Shown here piece by piece: positions 29,663 through 38,588 of a stretch of 52,024 nt of DNA. Within the stretch, counting starts at the first letter, position 1; the number at the start of each line of letters is the position of its first letter. The notes under the pieces were generated by a model that was not told where the DNA came from, did no database searches, and was given only the letters and a program-made list of their open reading frames with translations. Source of the stretch: Gammaproteobacteria bacterium (GTDB taxonomy: Bacteria; Pseudomonadota; Gammaproteobacteria; Chromatiales; Chromatiaceae). The translations under genes were made by a program, and so were the position numbers. Location of the stretch: the NCBI GenBank assembly GCA_020445415.1, contig JAGRGP010000050.1:1-52024 (forward strand), read 5' to 3'.

Positions 29663-30007
29663 CTACTGCAGCGGGATCCCGTTATTTGGCAGGTAGGGTC
29701 GATAATGCTTAATTTGGCGCTTGATATTGCGCTGAACGATGACGCCCTCAATTTGAAAACCATCGTTAGGCAATGGGATGTCGGGATAAGTTCCGTTAAT
29801 CGCAACCAGGCGACTCTGGCCGTCAGGATCTCGGAGAAATTGCCGAAACCAGCGTTCGCCGGCGACCGAAACGATCACATAGGCGCCATCGGCGCATACC
29901 TGGGATGGCTCGATAACGATGATGCAGTGCTTAGGAAACTCCGGTTCCATGCTGTCGTCGAGAACCCGTAGGGCATGGAGTTCGTTGTAGCTGCAATCTT
30001 GAGTCAT
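29663..30007 (-). CDS. S24 (LexA/UmuD C-terminal fold) protein lacking a DNA-binding domain
   Basis: I choose the ATG at 30007, which has GGAGGT a few bases ahead, giving 114 residues; a start at 30079 would add 24 poorly ordered residues. The whole protein is an S24 domain: the serine S19 in DDSMEPEFP corresponds to the LexA catalytic Ser, then YVIVSVAGERWFRQFL. Aligned with LexA, the general-base Lys is R55 here, so self-cleavage is doubtful. There is no helix-turn-helix. Similar HTH-less S24 proteins occur in other gammaproteobacteria (from memory). It is coupled to the RND adaptor gene and may be a protein-protein regulator; function unknown. Confidence 0.8.
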   Translation of the reverse strand: MTQDCSYNELHALRVLDDSMEPEFPKHCIIVIEPSQVCADGAYVIVSVAGERWFRQFLRDPDGQSRLVAINGTYPDIPLPNDGFQIEGVIVQRNIKRQIKHYRPYLPNNGIPLQ

Positions 30008-30103
30008 GCACACCTCCGAAAACGGGCATGGGGAACGCCGGCGTTCCTTATCCACTGATTTCCTATAAAATCCAGACATCTAAAAGCAGTTGATTATTCT
30101 AGC

Positions 30104-31903
30104 ATGGTACAACGCCGCCAAGCCCTAACCCGTCCCCACCCGGATCGCCGAGATTGGCACAATCTGCGGGGTATGATCCCGTTTCTGTGGGAATACCGTG
30201 GTCGGGCTTTGTTCGCGCTGCTTTGTTTGGTGTTGGCGAAGATTGCCAATGTAGGCGTACCGATGGTCCTCAAGGAAATCGTCGATAAGCTGGAAGACAC
30301 CGGGCAAGGGGTTTTGGTACTGCCCGTCGCTCTATTGGTGGCCTACGGGGTGTTGCGGTTAAGCAGCTCACTGTTTAATGAGTTACGCGACGTCGTTTTC
30401 GCCAGGGTTCGCTATCACGCCATGCGGCGTCTTTCTACCCGGGTTATGTCCCACCTGCACAAACTGTCCCTGCGTTTTCATCTGGAACGACAGACTGGGG
30501 CCATTAGCCGTGATCTGGAACGAGGCACCCGCAGTGTCAGTTCGATTCTCAATTACATGGTATTCAGCATCCTTCCCATGTTGGTGGAATTCTCGCTGGT
30601 GGCCACTATTCTGTTGCACGATTATGATCCACTGTTCGCCCTGGTAACCTTTTCCACGGTTGTGGTCTATATCGGCTTTACCTTTGCCGTTACCGAATGG
30701 CGGATGGACTACCGGCATGCCATGAACCGGCTGGAGTCCGAGGCCAATGCCCAGGCTTTTGACAGCCTGATCAACTACGAAACGGTGAAATACTTCGGTA
30801 ACGAGCAATTGGAACTCGAGCGTTTCGACAATACCCTGAGTCAGTGGGAAGGGACGGCAGTCAAGAGCCAGACTTCTATGTCCCTGCTCAACTTCGGTCA
30901 GGGTTCCATCATCGCGGTAGGCGTCACCCTGGTGATGCTCCTCGCCTCGCAGGGTGTGGTGCGGGGCGAGATGTCGATCGGCGACCTGGTACTGGTGAAC
31001 GCCTTCATGCTGCAGCTGTTTATCCCGCTCAATTTTCTGGGCGTTGTCTATCGGCAGATCAAATATTCGCTGGCGGACATGGACCTGATCTTTAAGCTGT
31101 TGGAGCGCAGTCCGGAAATTCAGGACACTGAATCGGCTGGTCCGCTGCGCCAAGCTCGTGGAGAAGTCCGCTTCGAGCAGGTCGATTTTGCTTATCAAGC
31201 GGATCGTCAGATCCTTTTTCAGGTCGATTTCACGATTCACCCTGGGGAGAAACTGGCCGTTGTGGGCCACAGTGGGGCAGGCAAGTCGACTCTCTCAAAA
31301 TTGTTGTTCCGTTTCTACGACGTCTCGGCTGGGCGCATCCTAATCGATGGCCAGGATATCCGAGAGGTCACCCAGGAGAGCCTGCGCGGCGGCATCGGCA
31401 TCGTCCCACAGGATACCGTGTTGTTTAACAATACCATTTATTACAACCTGGTCTACGGACGCCCCGGCGCCAACCGCGAGGAGGTCGAGTCGGCCGCCGG
31501 AGTCGCCTGCATCCGGGAGTTTATCGAAGGGCTCCCCCAGGGATATGAGACGCTGGTGGGAGAGCGCGGGCTGAAGCTCTCGGGGGGCGAGAAGCAGCGT
31601 ATCGCCATCGCCCGAGCCATTCTGAAGCGACCACGGATCTTGGTATTCGACGAAGCCACCTCATCCTTGGATACCAAGACAGAACAGGCAATCCAGGCAA
31701 CCCTCGGCGAGGTGGCGGAGAATCACACCACCTTGGTCATCGCCCACCGGCTCTCCACGGTAGTGGATGCCGACCGCATCCTGGTGATGGACAAAGGCCG
31801 GATCGCAGAGCAGGGAACTCACCAGCAATTGCTTGAATCAGGCGGAATATATCGCAATATGTGGCAACTGCAGCAGGAACAATCCGCCGAGACTGGACCA
31901 TGA
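30104..31903 (+). CDS. Atm1/ABCB7-type ABC exporter
   Basis: Half-transporter of 599 residues with six TM helices (about 30-320) fused to one ATPase domain. Walker A is GHSGAGKSTLSK near 385, the signature LSGGEKQRIAIARAIL, Walker B ILVFDEATSSLD and H-loop LVIAHRLST. The TM-domain sequences (NYETVKYFGNEQLE and NAFMLQLFIPLNFLGVVYRQIK) are characteristic of the mitochondrial Atm1/bacterial Atm1 branch. These proteins export glutathione-based persulfides or glutathione-metal conjugates to the periplasm. The stop overlaps the cca start (ATGA). It could relate to Fe-S or heavy-metal stress, but the substrate here is not shown. Confidence 0.93.
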   Translation: MVQRRQALTRPHPDRRDWHNLRGMIPFLWEYRGRALFALLCLVLAKIANVGVPMVLKEIVDKLEDTGQGVLVLPVALLVAYGVLRLSSSLFNELRDVVFARVRYHAMRRLSTRVMSHLHKLSLRFHLERQTGAISRDLERGTRSVSSILNYMVFSILPMLVEFSLVATILLHDYDPLFALVTFSTVVVYIGFTFAVTEWRMDYRHAMNRLESEANAQAFDSLINYETVKYFGNEQLELERFDNTLSQWEGTAVKSQTSMSLLNFGQGSIIAVGVTLVMLLASQGVVRGEMSIGDLVLVNAFMLQLFIPLNFLGVVYRQIKYSLADMDLIFKLLERSPEIQDTESAGPLRQARGEVRFEQVDFAYQADRQILFQVDFTIHPGEKLAVVGHSGAGKSTLSKLLFRFYDVSAGRILIDGQDIREVTQESLRGGIGIVPQDTVLFNNTIYYNLVYGRPGANREEVESAAGVACIREFIEGLPQGYETLVGERGLKLSGGEKQRIAIARAILKRPRILVFDEATSSLDTKTEQAIQATLGEVAENHTTLVIAHRLSTVVDADRILVMDKGRIAEQGTHQQLLESGGIYRNMWQLQQEQSAETGP

Positions 31904-33039
31904 AGACTTACCTGGTGGGTGGGGCCGTTCGCGATCGGCTGTTAAACCTTCCGGTAAGAGACCGGGACTGGGTGGTCGTGGGCGCTACCGACGGGGAGAT
32001 GGGGGAGCTGGGTTTCAAGAAGGTGGTCTCGGGATTTCCCGTTTATATCCATCCCGAAACCGGAGAAGAGTACGCACTGGCCCGGCGTGAAATCAAGACG
32101 GCGCCCGGTTACCGGGGATTTCGGGTGGAGTTTGGGCCGGAGGTAACGTTGGAACAGGATCTGCTGCGCCGCGATCTCACCATCAACGCCTTGGCCGAAG
32201 ATATCACAACCGGGGAAATCATCGATCTATTCCACGGCCGACGAGATTTGACGGAGGGATTGCTTCGCCACATTTCACCATCGTTTGTGGAGGATCCGGT
32301 AAGATTGCTGCGTGCTGCCCGTTTCGCTGCCCGGTTGGGACGCTGGGGGTTTCGGATCAGTCATGGAACTCACGAGCTAATGAAACACATGGCTTCATCC
32401 GGTGAGCTGGAGGCATTGCAGACAGAACGTCTGTGGCTGGAAATGAAACAAGCCTTGGCGGAAGACCAACCGTGGCGCTTTTTCGAGGTAATGCACCGGT
32501 GCGGGGCACTTTCCATACTGATCCCAGAACTGGTTCCGGTTATGGGCTGTTCGACAGCTCACACTAATCAGCCTTCATCCACGATGATTTCGGCGCTGAA
32601 GCGTGCAGCAATCCAGACGCCTGATTCGGTGGTAAGATTTGCGGTGGCCATGTACGATGCCGCCCTCCTTACCGCTAAACCGGGGGCGTTGGCCTACCGG
32701 TTGCGGGTGGAGCGGGAGTATGCGGATCTGCTTGAGCGGGTTATTCAAGGCGCACCCTTATATCAAAGCCTGGATGCTACAAATCCTGAAGCGATCTTGC
32801 GACTAATCGACCAAGGACGAGCCACGCATCAGCCCGGGCGGTTTCACGCATTTCTCGCCGCTTGCCAGGCTTTGTGGCCGGTACACGGTGATCGCTTCAC
32901 CACCAAGCTGATGAGGGCAGTCGCCGCGGTCAAGTCGATCTCGGGTACGCCATTGATTAAACAGGGGCTGTCCGGAAAAGCATTGAAGCTATCCCTGACC
33001 GGGCAGCGTCTAGCTGCCATAGAAAGAATCTTTGAGTAG
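31900..33039 (+). CDS. cca: CCA-adding tRNA nucleotidyltransferase
   Basis: Adds or repairs the 3' CCA of tRNA from CTP and ATP. The start is the ATG at 31900 that overlaps the ABC exporter stop (ATGA), giving 379 residues. The class II polymerase head shows YLVGGAVRDRLL, the metal pair in VRDRDWVVVG, and RRDLTINALAED. The neck and body carry EDPVRLLRAARFAARLG and ETERLWLEMKQAL-like (here LQTERLWLEMKQAL). The HD phosphohydrolase domain of E. coli Cca (412 residues) appears shortened and without its HD motif. Coupling to an ABC exporter is unusual but functional linkage is not implied. Confidence 0.95.
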   Translation: MKTYLVGGAVRDRLLNLPVRDRDWVVVGATDGEMGELGFKKVVSGFPVYIHPETGEEYALARREIKTAPGYRGFRVEFGPEVTLEQDLLRRDLTINALAEDITTGEIIDLFHGRRDLTEGLLRHISPSFVEDPVRLLRAARFAARLGRWGFRISHGTHELMKHMASSGELEALQTERLWLEMKQALAEDQPWRFFEVMHRCGALSILIPELVPVMGCSTAHTNQPSSTMISALKRAAIQTPDSVVRFAVAMYDAALLTAKPGALAYRLRVEREYADLLERVIQGAPLYQSLDATNPEAILRLIDQGRATHQPGRFHAFLAACQALWPVHGDRFTTKLMRAVAAVKSISGTPLIKQGLSGKALKLSLTGQRLAAIERIFE

Positions 33040-33082
33040 AGACCTGACCCATGTCCTTACTCCTTAAGCGAGCATCGGCAAG

Positions 33083-34663
33083 ATGAAGACCTCCCGAGAG
33101 GGCTTGTTAACACCTTTGATCGCCGAGTCGCCAGTGCTCCGTATCCTCGTAGTGGGACATCTCCTGGGGCCGCTGAGTGCCCTGGTAGTCACATTGCTGG
33201 TCATACTGGTACTCGCGGTTTTATTCTACACGGGTTCTGGGGGAGATCATCTGGCACCACTCTTTCTGGCCAGTGGAATACTCGCGGTGGTGGCGATTCT
33301 GGTGGGCCTTGGTCGACTTCATAGTCAGCTGTTAAAACCTTTAGCGGAACTGGAAAGGGCGGTGGCAGACGTGTGCCAAGGTGAACCCTGGTCAAATCTG
33401 CCACTGGAAACGGTCGGCGTGCTGGGGCCGGTGACTCGGGATTTGGATAGCCTGAGCGGCGAGCTTATCGATATCTATGAGGATATGGATGACAGGGTAG
33501 CACGCCAGACCCGCCATCTGGGGCAACAGACCGCATCCTTGAAGATCCTTTACGACGTCGCCGCGAACATCAACCAAGTCGATGACATGGATGAGCTGTT
33601 GCTGCGCCTGATGCGGGTAGTTAAAGAGATGCTGCACGGACGCTCGGCGACCGTGCAACTGACTTCACCAAGCGGGCGAATGCGCTTGGTGGGAAGTATT
33701 GGACCGGATGGTCGGCTACTCACCCAAAAGGAGCAGTTACCCATCCGCCTGTGCGCATGCGGCAACGCCTTGTCCCAGGGAGACATCCTCTGCACGAGGG
33801 GGTCTCAGGGGTGCTTGCAGGGCGGGGGCCGGTTGATGTTTGGCTCGGACGATTTGGAAGTCGTGACCGTGCCCCTTGGCTTTCATGGCGATATCCTAGG
33901 GATGTTCCGGATCTATGTGCCGGTTCGTGCACTTTCCGGGCGAGAAGATCTGATCGATCTGTTTGCCACCATTGGCAACCATCTGGGTATCGCGATTGCC
34001 AAGCAACGATCAGACGAGGAAGCCCACCGGCTTTCGATTATCGAGGAGCGTACCGGGCTGGCTAACGAATTACATGATTCGTTGGCGCAGACCCTCGCCA
34101 GCCTGCGCTACCAGGTACGCATGCTTGAGGAGACCCTGGAGCAGGAGGTGGGCGGTGACGGCATGGCCCGCCGAGAGATCCGTCGGATTCGAAACGGTCT
34201 GGACGAGGCCCACACCGAACTGCGAGAGCTTCTGAATAGCTTTCGCGCCCCCCTAGACGAGCGAGGATTGGAGCCGGCCCTGGAGAAACTGGCAAATCGA
34301 TTCCGCCAAGAGACCGGCATTTCCATTTTTTTCCAGAGTCACTGCCGACAGGCAAACCTGGGGGCCAGCAAAGAGATGCAGATGGTGAGGATTGTGCAGG
34401 AATGTCTAGCCAACATTCGTAAACATGCTCAAGCCCAAACGGTGCGGATACTGCTCACCTGCAGTCCCGGGGGAGAGTACATGTTACTGGTGGAAGACGA
34501 CGGGGTAGGCTTTGTCAACGCCAAACCCGATGGCCATCCGGGTGAGCATATCGGGTTATCGATTATGGAGGAACGTGCCCGGCGTCTCGGCGGCAATATC
34601 AGAATTGAAAGCGAACCTGGTGAAGGCACTCGGGTCGAGCTTACCTATTATCCGCCAGCGTAG
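33083..34663 (+). CDS. NarX-like histidine kinase with a cysteine-rich GAF module and minimal periplasmic loop
   Basis: 526 residues, family HisKA_3. Two TM helices (about 27-49 and 59-79) are separated by only about ten residues, so the periplasmic nitrate/nitrite-type sensor domain of NarX is missing. A HAMP region follows, then a coiled coil (about 130-150) and a GAF-like domain (about 150-310) containing four cysteines, C224, C226, C237 and C244, that resemble the NarX cysteine cluster. The phospho-acceptor is H331 in ANELHDSLAQTLASLRYQ. The HATPase domain (about 430-525) has NIRKHAQAQ and GVGFVNAKP and ends in GEGTRVELTYYPP. No NarL-type regulator is adjacent. A secreted Cache protein follows at 126 bases. 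Confidence 0.92.
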   Translation: MKTSREGLLTPLIAESPVLRILVVGHLLGPLSALVVTLLVILVLAVLFYTGSGGDHLAPLFLASGILAVVAILVGLGRLHSQLLKPLAELERAVADVCQGEPWSNLPLETVGVLGPVTRDLDSLSGELIDIYEDMDDRVARQTRHLGQQTASLKILYDVAANINQVDDMDELLLRLMRVVKEMLHGRSATVQLTSPSGRMRLVGSIGPDGRLLTQKEQLPIRLCACGNALSQGDILCTRGSQGCLQGGGRLMFGSDDLEVVTVPLGFHGDILGMFRIYVPVRALSGREDLIDLFATIGNHLGIAIAKQRSDEEAHRLSIIEERTGLANELHDSLAQTLASLRYQVRMLEETLEQEVGGDGMARREIRRIRNGLDEAHTELRELLNSFRAPLDERGLEPALEKLANRFRQETGISIFFQSHCRQANLGASKEMQMVRIVQECLANIRKHAQAQTVRILLTCSPGGEYMLLVEDDGVGFVNAKPDGHPGEHIGLSIMEERARRLGGNIRIESEPGEGTRVELTYYPPA

Positions 34664-34709
34664 AATTTGTGATGCTGCTGGCACTTCATACAAACGCTTT
34701 AGGAATTTA

Positions 34710-34738
34710 TTGAATCGTTTAGTGCTGGTCGGTATTGT
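34710..34738 (+). promoter_or_regulatory. candidate sigma-70 promoter of the Cache-domain gene
   Basis: TTGAAT (34710-34715), 17 bases, TATTGT (34733-34738), each matching four of six consensus bases, about 50 bases before the start codon. It suggests the Cache gene has its own promoter as well as possible readthrough from the kinase gene. Confidence 0.4.
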
Positions 34739-34789
34739 TCTTAGGGGAAGTAAAACGATACTAAGAGAAACCAGAGGAGACTCAATAAA

Positions 34790-35239
34790 GTGAAAAAATG
34801 TATTTCAGTTCTTGGAATCCTGCTGTTGGCGGTTAGCTGGGGCGTTATCGCGGCGGAAATGGGTACTCCCGAAGAAGCTCAGGCGATGAGCCAGAAGGCA
34901 GCGGCCCTGGTGAATGAAAAGGGCGAGGAGGCCTTCGGTGTTTTCGCGGCAAAGGACGGTGGTTTCATCGAAAAGGATTTGTATGTGTTTTGCATGGACC
35001 TCGAAGGCAATATGTTGTCGCATGCTGTCAAACCCGATCTGGTCGGAAAAAATTTGAAGGATTTTAATAAATACGGAGATCATCTGTTCCAAGACATGAT
35101 TAAAGTGGCAAGCGACAGTGGAGAGGGCTGGGTAGACTATAAGTGGCCCTACCCGGGTTCTGACGAGGTCAAGGACAAGACCAGCTATATCATAAAAAAT
35201 GACAAAGGCTTTTTCTGCGGGGTTGGTGCTTACAAGTAA
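34790..35239 (+). CDS. secreted single-Cache-domain protein
   Basis: 149 residues starting at a GTG (34790) with AGGAG ten bases ahead. A Lys-start signal peptide ends near AAAEM (about residue 22-24). The mature protein is a single Cache domain: FGVFAAKDGGFIEKDLYVFCMDLEGNMLSH, then NLKDFNKYGDHLFQDMI, and GWVDYKWPYPGSDEVKDKTSYI, read in blocks. In chemoreceptors and kinases such domains bind small organic acids or amines; here it stands alone in the periplasm. It follows a NarX-like kinase that has no periplasmic sensor, so it could serve that kinase in trans, though this is inference. A strong intrinsic terminator follows. Confidence 0.85.
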   Translation: MKKCISVLGILLLAVSWGVIAAEMGTPEEAQAMSQKAAALVNEKGEEAFGVFAAKDGGFIEKDLYVFCMDLEGNMLSHAVKPDLVGKNLKDFNKYGDHLFQDMIKVASDSGEGWVDYKWPYPGSDEVKDKTSYIIKNDKGFFCGVGAYK

Positions 35240-35264
35240 TCCCTCAGACCTGTGCTGCAAAAAT

Positions 35265-35296
35265 CCCCGTTACCCCCCCGGTAACGGGGGTTTTTT
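35265..35296 (+). terminator. strong intrinsic terminator after the Cache-domain gene
   Basis: Perfect 10-bp stem CCCCGTTACC (35265-35274) / GGTAACGGGG (35280-35289) with a C-rich 5-base loop, followed by G and TTTTTT (35291-35296). Confidence 0.92.
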
Positions 35297-35313
35297 ACGC
35301 CACCTCGGCCGCG

Positions 35314-35736
35314 TCAACGGGTACGCGGCGGCATATCCTCATAGGTCGCCAGTGTTTCCGGACTTTGGTACCAAACCGCGCGCGATCCACAGAAGATGTT
35401 TTGCGACGGTCTGATACCTGGGTCGGAATCTAGTGTGCCGGCGGGTACAATTACCACCTTGCCGCTCTGGGAGAGCCAGGGCAGGGATGACCCGCAGCGG
35501 GTGCAGAAACCGGTTGCGAAGTACTTTGCCTCTGCCAGTTCATACCGGCCTACCAACGCCTCACCCCTCAACCAGCTAAACTGCTCGGGCAAGACCAGTA
35601 AGTTGCTGGAAAAGGTACTACCGGTAAATTTCCGGCAGCGCGAGCAGTGGCAATATTGGAAGATGCCAAGATGGCCGGTTAGCTGGAACTGAACGCCTTT
35701 GCAAAGACAGGTCCCGGTAATCGGGGTTTCGGACAT
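35314..35736 (-). CDS. GFA family zinc-binding protein
   Basis: 140-residue protein of the Gfa/CENP-V family (glutathione-dependent formaldehyde-activating enzyme-like). Zinc-binding cysteine sets are present: CLCKG near residue 10, CHCSRCRK near 29-36 and FCTRCGSSLPW near 77-87. These are the structural and exchangeable zinc sites of the family. Many members are not true formaldehyde enzymes, and no formaldehyde dehydrogenase is adjacent, so the substrate is unknown. It converges on the Cache gene past the terminator and diverges from the Nudix-MBL gene. Confidence 0.88.
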   Translation of the reverse strand: MSETPITGTCLCKGVQFQLTGHLGIFQYCHCSRCRKFTGSTFSSNLLVLPEQFSWLRGEALVGRYELAEAKYFATGFCTRCGSSLPWLSQSGKVVIVPAGTLDSDPGIRPSQNIFCGSRAVWYQSPETLATYEDMPPRTR

Positions 35737-35933
35737 ATCGCCTCCTCATGATTTTTTCTTCGTGTCTGGGGTGAAGCGGCGCGTGCTGCCACCTGAGGGC
35801 CGGAAAACTTCCGCTTGTCTATCGTTGTGACATCGCCCCCAAGACAGGATACACTCCGCCAGTTGTTTGATCACTGGTCGTTTATGATGATTACCGCATC
35901 TGATACTGCATCAGGGATGCTTACCCAATCAAC

Positions 35934-37310
35934 ATGTCCTGTCCCAGCACCGCGCACCGGCATGGGAAGTCTTCCATGCTAGAAGCGGTGACTGGTGCAC
36001 TGGTGCAGGGTGGAGAAATCCTGGTGGTGCGCCGTCAACCCTACCTCCCCGTATTCCCGGGCTTTCTCGCGTTTCCCGGGGGCAAAATCGACCAGGCTGA
36101 TGTAGCCGGGAATTTTTCCCACCCCTTAGTGGATCCGTTTCCCACCAGCCATGTGCAGGCCCTGTGCCGGGAACTGGCAGAAGAATTGGGATTTGACCTC
36201 AAGCAGGCACTCGCTCAAGGCGAGGTGTCATCGCTCGCCCTGATGGGGACCTCGATAACGCCTATTTTCGATCGATACCGGTTCCGGGTTCATCATTTCA
36301 AGATCATGCTAAAGCGGCGTCCCGTTATCGAGGCTGATCATAATGAAATTGCCTGGCACGGCTGGGCATCGGGAAAGGCACTCATCGAAAGATTTGAGCG
36401 CGGCCAGGAGCTGATGGTCATTCCCACCCGCAACATACTTAAGACGTTGGCCAGGGATATCAACAGCGAACTCGTGACACCCCTAGGCTTGAGTTATGTG
36501 GAAGACCGTGAGCTTCCTTTCATTGAATTGATCAAGGGCATCGGTATCATCCCGGTACCCTCCATGACGTTGCCGCCGGCGCGCTACACCAATGCGGTAT
36601 TGATCGGCGATCCGGGCAGCCCGTTGTGCCTGGTCGATCCTTCACCCGAGAGTGAAGATGTATACCGCAAGCTGCTGGAAACATTGAGCACGTATCCGCC
36701 AGCAATGCTGTTGATCACCCATCACCACCCGGATCATCATCAATATGCCCCACGCTTGGCGCGGCAGTTGAATCTGCCGCTGCTATGTACGGAGACGACG
36801 GCGCGCCGGTTGGAGGCAACCTATGGCCACCAGTATCTGGAATCGGTTACGGTACGGCCCATAGGGGAGGGTACGGTTATCACCCGCTGGCTCGGTGAAC
36901 CGGTGCGTTGCATCGAACTGCCGGGCCATGATGATGGTATGGTGGGGCTAGCGCCCGACAGTCTGTCATGGTTTTTGATCAGCGATCTTATTCAAACCAT
37001 GGGCAGCGTGGTTATTCCCGAGCCCGAAGGTGACATGCAGGCCTATTTGGATACCTTGCAACGCGTCATCGCCATGCAGCCAAGAGTGATCATTCCGGCT
37101 CACGGGATACCGGCCGGAGGAACCTGGTTGCTGGAACAAGTGCTGGAGCACCGGCTTGATCGCGAAGACAACATCCTGTTTCTGCACCATGCGGGAAAGA
37201 CCCAAGATGAGATGCTATCGGTCCTCTATCCGGGGCTGGAGGCAAAATTATTGCCATTGGCAAGGCAGAATATCCGCCAGCACATGAGGAAGCTGGGACT
37301 ATTGAATTGA
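35934..37310 (+). CDS. Nudix hydrolase / metallo-beta-lactamase fold fusion
   Basis: 458 residues with two domains. The N-terminal domain (about 15-200) is Nudix: AFPGGKIDQADV, an inserted segment, then CRELAEELGFDL, the acidic Nudix helix split by about 20 residues. This insertion resembles the NUDT19/RP2-like coenzyme A diphosphatases. The C-terminal domain (about 205-450) is a metallo-beta-lactamase fold with ligand motif THHHPDHHQ, further metal residues in ELPGHDDG, LISDLIQ and IIPAHG, and it resembles LACTB2-like RNases/thioesterases. An ATG at 35976 (MLEAVTGALV), after GGAAG, is an alternative start. Likely soluble. It ends one base before the CoA-transferase stop on the other strand. 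Confidence 0.88.
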   Translation: MSCPSTAHRHGKSSMLEAVTGALVQGGEILVVRRQPYLPVFPGFLAFPGGKIDQADVAGNFSHPLVDPFPTSHVQALCRELAEELGFDLKQALAQGEVSSLALMGTSITPIFDRYRFRVHHFKIMLKRRPVIEADHNEIAWHGWASGKALIERFERGQELMVIPTRNILKTLARDINSELVTPLGLSYVEDRELPFIELIKGIGIIPVPSMTLPPARYTNAVLIGDPGSPLCLVDPSPESEDVYRKLLETLSTYPPAMLLITHHHPDHHQYAPRLARQLNLPLLCTETTARRLEATYGHQYLESVTVRPIGEGTVITRWLGEPVRCIELPGHDDGMVGLAPDSLSWFLISDLIQTMGSVVIPEPEGDMQAYLDTLQRVIAMQPRVIIPAHGIPAGGTWLLEQVLEHRLDREDNILFLHHAGKTQDEMLSVLYPGLEAKLLPLARQNIRQHMRKLGLLN

Positions 37311-37311
37311 C

Positions 37312-38406
37312 TCATCGCCAGGCAGGTCTGTGACCCTGGCCGAGCAGTACAATCTCATCAGTGTGCTTGGCGGGTTGGCCATTGATCCAGGCGGGATAGC
37401 GGGGTTGGAACCCTGCAATCACGGCACGCTCACGCACCTGGGGATGCGCGGTCACTTCACTCACCAAAGGTATCGGTTCAAAACAGCAATCGACGGACCC
37501 GAGCAGCCCGACCCACTCCCGCAGGGACTTGCGGCCGAACAACTGTTGCAGATCCTCGATCAATTCATTCTGTGGCAGTTCCTCGAACTGTCGGTCAATC
37601 CACTCCCGCCGGTCGACGGCTTCGCAGAAACGTCGCCAGAACTTTTCCTCGAGTGCCGCGAGGGCAACAAACCGCTGATCAGCGGTGGTGTAGATCTGGT
37701 AACAGGCGGCGCCACCATTGAGTAGCAGGGATTCACGCTCCGGATCCGTGCCCTGTCGGGCTTCAAACAGGGCGGGATACTGCCAGGCCAGCAGGGATTC
37801 ACTGAGACTAATATCGAGATAACAGCCCCGCCCGGTGTGTGTTCTCGCCAGCAACGCCGCCAGTATGGTATTCACGGCCTGTAAGGCGCCGGCGTGATCG
37901 GCAATGGGAGGAAAGGTCATTACCGGGCGTCGCCGGGTACCCGAGGCACTCAGCGCCCCGCTGACGGCACAGTAGGTAAGATCATGCCCGGCACGCTCAC
38001 GGTAGGGTCCGGTCTGACCGAAACCCGATATGGCGCAATGCACAAGTGCCGGGTTTAACAGCAGTATCCGCTCTCGATCAAAACCCAGCCGAGCCAGTAC
38101 ACCTGGCCGGTACGATTCTACCAGCACGTCAGCGGTGACTAGAAGCTCCTTCAGGATCTCTTGTCCCTCGGGCGACTTTAGATCCAGGCAAGCGATGGTC
38201 TTGCCACGGTTGAGATGGCGGTATAATGGCGACAATGGCTCGTCTGCATATCCGGGGGTGAGGCGGCGCATGGGATCACCTCCGGGGGGTTCGAGCTTAA
38301 TCGTATCGGCGCCAAGGTCGGAAAGCGACCGAGCGGCATAGGGCCCCGGGATGTACTGAGAGAGGTCCAGTACCCGATAACCAGAAAGGAAAGGCGTTTC
38401 GGACAT
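37312..38406 (-). CDS. class III CoA-transferase (CaiB/BaiF family)
   Basis: 364 residues from the ATG at 38406 (MSETPFLSGYRVLDLS); a start further upstream is unsupported. Family III CoA-transferases and alpha-methylacyl-CoA racemases share this fold: GADTIKLEPPGGDPMRR binds CoA, and the catalytic Asp lies in RAGHDLTYCAVSGALS (about residue 150). The NRGKTIACLDLKS and VLVESYRPGVLARLGF segments are characteristic. The reaction is either CoA transfer between acids or 2-methylacyl-CoA epimerisation; the latter would fit branched-chain acid breakdown near IcmF. It overlaps the Nudix-MBL gene end closely (convergent). Confidence 0.9.
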   Translation of the reverse strand: MSETPFLSGYRVLDLSQYIPGPYAARSLSDLGADTIKLEPPGGDPMRRLTPGYADEPLSPLYRHLNRGKTIACLDLKSPEGQEILKELLVTADVLVESYRPGVLARLGFDRERILLLNPALVHCAISGFGQTGPYRERAGHDLTYCAVSGALSASGTRRRPVMTFPPIADHAGALQAVNTILAALLARTHTGRGCYLDISLSESLLAWQYPALFEARQGTDPERESLLLNGGAACYQIYTTADQRFVALAALEEKFWRRFCEAVDRREWIDRQFEELPQNELIEDLQQLFGRKSLREWVGLLGSVDCCFEPIPLVSEVTAHPQVRERAVIAGFQPRYPAWINGQPAKHTDEIVLLGQGHRPAWR

Positions 38407-38588
38407 GCTGAGCGGAACCGTTATCGGATGGTAATTGATGGCACAGAAAGTATCGGAACCGGCCTGGCCAGGCAAGCGCCTGGGGAACACATTCAGCAAA
38501 TCGCCAGGTTTTTACGAGAGCCACTTGAACTCACCCTTCTTCGTCGCAACTTAACCAGCAGAGTAGAAGCTAACTAACCACGGGAAAT

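Noticed and set aside
30008..30103. LexA-type SOS box before the S24 gene
   Set aside because: The S24 fold prompted a check, but no CTGT-N8-ACAG-like site is present between the S24 and exporter genes.
30383..31270. 295-residue minus-strand frame inside the Atm1-type exporter gene
   Set aside because: Antisense to a gene with full ABC motifs and no recognisable domain of its own; typical shadow in GC-rich DNA.
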